Made by a program: the position numbers and the translations under genes | Notes under the pieces: model-generated | What the model was told of the DNA's origin: nothing | What the model saw: only the letters and a program-made list of their open reading frames with translations | Database searches by the model: none | Assembly (NCBI GenBank): GCA_002308595.1 | Contig: DBWH01000029.1 | Coordinates: 1 to 23,017 of the forward strand | Direction of reading: 5' to 3' | DNA from: Mageeibacillus sp. UBA1243 | Lineage (GTDB): Bacteria > Bacillota > Clostridia > UBA1212 | DNA length: 23,017 bases | Shown here: positions 21,177-23,017 of the stretch, piece by piece | Layout: every line of letters begins with the position of its first letter | Numbering within the stretch: the first letter of the stretch is position 1

Positions 21177-22040
21177 ATGAGTGAAAAAGCGAAGGGACTG
21201 CTCGTTAATCTGCTGCTCTATGCGGCGGCTTTTGCAGTCGGACTTGTGCCGTTTGCGTTCATCGAAAACATATTTCTTGCAGAGGCAGCTCTGACAGCTG
21301 TTGCGACGCTTGTGATATACGTTGTGACATGCTTTGTGCCTGACACTTCGCTCTACGACCCATACTGGAGCGTTGCTCCTGTGGTGATGCTTCTTGCCGG
21401 CATGGTCAAATACAACATGTTTAGCGCAAACGCATGGGTTCTGTTTGCAGCTGTCTGCATATGGTCCGTGCGTCTCACGGGAAACTGGGCGGTCACGTAT
21501 AAAGGGCTTCTTCACGAGGACTGGCGCTACAGGATGTACCGCGAGAAAAACGGTAAATTCATGTTTGCGCTGATAAACTTTATAGGGCTTCAGTATGTGC
21601 CGACCATCGTCGTATACGCGGGGCTTGTCGCGGGATTCTTTATAATTGCCGTTCCGGGGTTCAGCCCGTGGATCATTCCGGGTATCTGCGTTATGATGCT
21701 CGGCGTATCGCTTGAGTTCTTCGCGGACAGGGCTATTCACAGGTTCCTGAGGGAGAACAAAGGCTCGGGGAAGACGTGCGACATATCGATATGGAAGTAT
21801 TCGAGGCATCCGAATTACCTTGGCGAGATGACGTTCTGGACGGGTATTTTTATCGCATTTTTAGGCATGATGCCTGAAAAGTGGTATTTCGGGCTCGGTT
21901 TTCTGCTCATCATCGCGCTGTTCCTTTCGGTGTCGGTTCCGATGATGGAAAGACATAACATGGAGCGCAGGACGGATTACGGAGATTACAAAAGAAGGAC
22001 CTCGGTGCTTCTGCTGCTCCCGAACAAAACAAAAACCTGA
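21177..22040 (+). CDS. DUF1295 membrane protein (steroid 5-alpha-reductase / isoprenylcysteine methyltransferase-like fold)
   Basis: The 287-residue protein starts at ATG 21177, 8 nt after AAAGGGA; an upstream TTG at 21147 lacks a binding site. About seven hydrophobic segments are present (for example 8-28, 35-55, 65-80, 84-102, 131-160, 164-185, 220-258). The family signature lies in the last third: WKYSRHPNYLGEMTFWTGIF (about 206-225), then PMMERHNMERRTDYGDYKRR, as in DUF1295 and related integral-membrane reductases and methyltransferases that use NADPH or SAM on lipids. The substrate is unknown. It is followed 84 bp later by the MBOAT gene, probably with a separate promoter. Confidence 0.88.
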   Translation: MSEKAKGLLVNLLLYAAAFAVGLVPFAFIENIFLAEAALTAVATLVIYVVTCFVPDTSLYDPYWSVAPVVMLLAGMVKYNMFSANAWVLFAAVCIWSVRLTGNWAVTYKGLLHEDWRYRMYREKNGKFMFALINFIGLQYVPTIVVYAGLVAGFFIIAVPGFSPWIIPGICVMMLGVSLEFFADRAIHRFLRENKGSGKTCDISIWKYSRHPNYLGEMTFWTGIFIAFLGMMPEKWYFGLGFLLIIALFLSVSVPMMERHNMERRTDYGDYKRRTSVLLLLPNKTKT

Positions 22041-22064
22041 AACGGTTTTAAAGCGCCGTTCAAA

Positions 22065-22094
22065 TTGCTTTTAACAGGGCTTTTGTGGTAGAAT
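22065..22094 (+). promoter_or_regulatory. Possible promoter of the MBOAT gene
   Basis: TTGCTT (22065-22070), 18-bp spacer, TAGAAT (22089-22094), 30 bp before ATG 22125. Each box has one or two mismatches to consensus. Confidence 0.45.
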
Positions 22095-22124
22095 CACTTT
22101 ACAATTCCGATCCGAGGAGCGGCC

Positions 22125-23017
22125 ATGCTTTTTAATTCAATTGAGTTTGCAATATTCCTGCCGGCTGTGTTCTTCCTGTACTGGATCTTGCCCCACAAAT
22201 TCAGGTGGCCGCTGCTGCTTGCCGCGAGCTACTTCTTTTATATGTGCTGGAAGCCCGTCTACGCGCTTCTGATCCTTGCAACGACACTTGTATCGTATTC
22301 TGCTGGTATCCTCATTGAAACCGCCAATTCAAAAGCCAAAAAGCGCTTTGTGATTGCAGTCGCGGCGACTGTGACGCTCGGAATTCTTTTCACGTTTAAG
22401 TACTTTAACTTTGCGTGTGAGGCTGTGTGCGATCTTATTGGCGTGTTCACGACGCGGCCGCAGCCGCTGACCCTCGGGCTCCTTTTGCCTGTGGGTATTT
22501 CGTTTTACACGTTCCAGACCCTTGGCTATATCATTGACGTTTACCGCGGAACCGCCAAGGCGGAGCGCCACTTCGGTATTTATGCGACTTTTGTCTCGTT
22601 TTTCCCGCAGCTCGTTGCCGGCCCTATTGAGAGGTCAACGAGTCTCATACCGCAGATCAGGGAGGAGAGACGGTTTGACGGCGAGCTTGCCTCGTACGGG
22701 CTCAAGCAGCTCTGCTGGGGCTTCTTTAAGAAGGTTGTCATTGCCGACAGGATAGCCCTTTACGTTGCGCAGGTGTTTGCCGCGCCGGAAAGCTTCAAGG
22801 GCTTTTCGCTGCTTGCGGCTGTGATGCTCTTCACGGTTCAGATTTATTGCGACTTTTCGGGCTATTCCGACATGGCTATCGGTACCGCCAAGCTCCTTGG
22901 CGTAAACCTCACAACCAACTTCAAAAGCCCTTACTTTGCGGGATCGCTCAGAGACTTCTGGAGCCGCTGGCACATATCGCTTTCGACGTGGTTCATGGAC
23001 TACGTCTACATTCCGCT
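22125..23017 (+). CDS. MBOAT family O-acyltransferase (AlgI/DltB-like), N-terminal part
   Basis: ATG 22125 follows CGAGGAG; the frame is open to the window end, giving 297 residues of an expected 450-500. The N-terminus MLFNSIEFAIFLPAVFFLYW and HKFRWPLLLAASYFFYMCWKP are typical of AlgI-like proteins. Further motifs are LPVGISFYTFQTLGYIIDVY, QLVAGPIERS, a CDFSGYSDMAIGTAKLLG block and DFWSRWHISLSTWF with the conserved His at about 283. These membrane enzymes transfer acyl (usually acetyl) groups to extracellular polysaccharides or teichoic acids. AlgI-type genes are normally followed by an SGNH/AlgJ/AlgX-like partner, which would lie beyond the window. The C-terminal part is missing only because the window ends. 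Confidence 0.93.
   Translation, partial: MLFNSIEFAIFLPAVFFLYWILPHKFRWPLLLAASYFFYMCWKPVYALLILATTLVSYSAGILIETANSKAKKRFVIAVAATVTLGILFTFKYFNFACEAVCDLIGVFTTRPQPLTLGLLLPVGISFYTFQTLGYIIDVYRGTAKAERHFGIYATFVSFFPQLVAGPIERSTSLIPQIREERRFDGELASYGLKQLCWGFFKKVVIADRIALYVAQVFAAPESFKGFSLLAAVMLFTVQIYCDFSGYSDMAIGTAKLLGVNLTTNFKSPYFAGSLRDFWSRWHISLSTWFMDYVYIP

Noticed and set aside
1-23017. CRISPR array, rRNA or tRNA genes, prophage structural genes
   Set aside because: No regularly spaced repeats, no tRNA cloverleaf with T-loop signature and no phage-like gene block were seen on either strand.

Overview
The window reads as chromosomal DNA of an anaerobic Gram-positive bacterium, most likely a Clostridia-class Firmicute (Bacillota). 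The evidence is strong GGAGG-type ribosome binding sites, sigma-A-like TTGACA/TATAAT promoters, a Gram-positive-style lipoprotein, HD-GYP and GGDEF membrane proteins, a Clostridia-type HigB/HigA pair and a desulfoferrodoxin-like regulator. I cannot name the genus. From about 2.5 kb onward the DNA is moderately GC-rich and densely seeded with the hexamer CGCCAA/TTGGCG. The first about 2.45 kb is more AT-rich, carries only one copy of that hexamer and looks like an acquired segment.

Layout. 1-507: 3' end of an S66 (LD-carboxypeptidase/MccF-like) peptidase. 600-755: stub of a GNAT acetyltransferase. 768-899: a small inverted-repeat element. 986-2456: a HigB/HigA toxin-antitoxin locus with a near-consensus promoter bracketed by two 19-bp palindromes; higB carries a 1-nt frameshift and the antitoxin is fused to an ImmA/IrrE metallopeptidase. 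2541-3134: an XRE regulator with a desulfoferrodoxin-type iron site. 3427-5912: two membrane diguanylate cyclases. 6086-8347: a lipoprotein joining a tyrosine-phosphatase domain to an NlpC/P60 domain. 8433-9052: an acetyltransferase gene broken by a 171-bp miniature transposable element. 9200-11480: a run of two GNAT acetyltransferases, a hotdog thioesterase and a six-helix membrane protein.

11562-17191 is the most interesting part. A second copy of the 171-bp element sits at the 5' end of a tightly coupled three-gene operon: a YjbR-TerB_N-TerB_C protein, a DUF2791/BrxD-like P-loop ATPase and an Lhr/BrxHI-like SF2 helicase. ATPase and helicase pairs of this kind also occur in type 2 BREX phage defence. 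Here there is no methylase, PglZ or BrxC, and the partner is a Ter-type protein, so I infer a DNA-processing stress or defence cassette.

17501-23017 holds a homocysteine S-methyltransferase, a seven-helix HD-GYP c-di-GMP phosphodiesterase, an SGNH hydrolase with a distinctive C-terminal domain, a DUF1295 membrane protein and the N-terminal 297 residues of an MBOAT O-acyltransferase that runs off the window. Two c-di-GMP synthases and one c-di-GMP hydrolase in 17 kb, with envelope-acting genes nearby (lipoprotein hydrolase, SGNH, MBOAT), suggest a surface or lifestyle-switch theme, but that link is inference.
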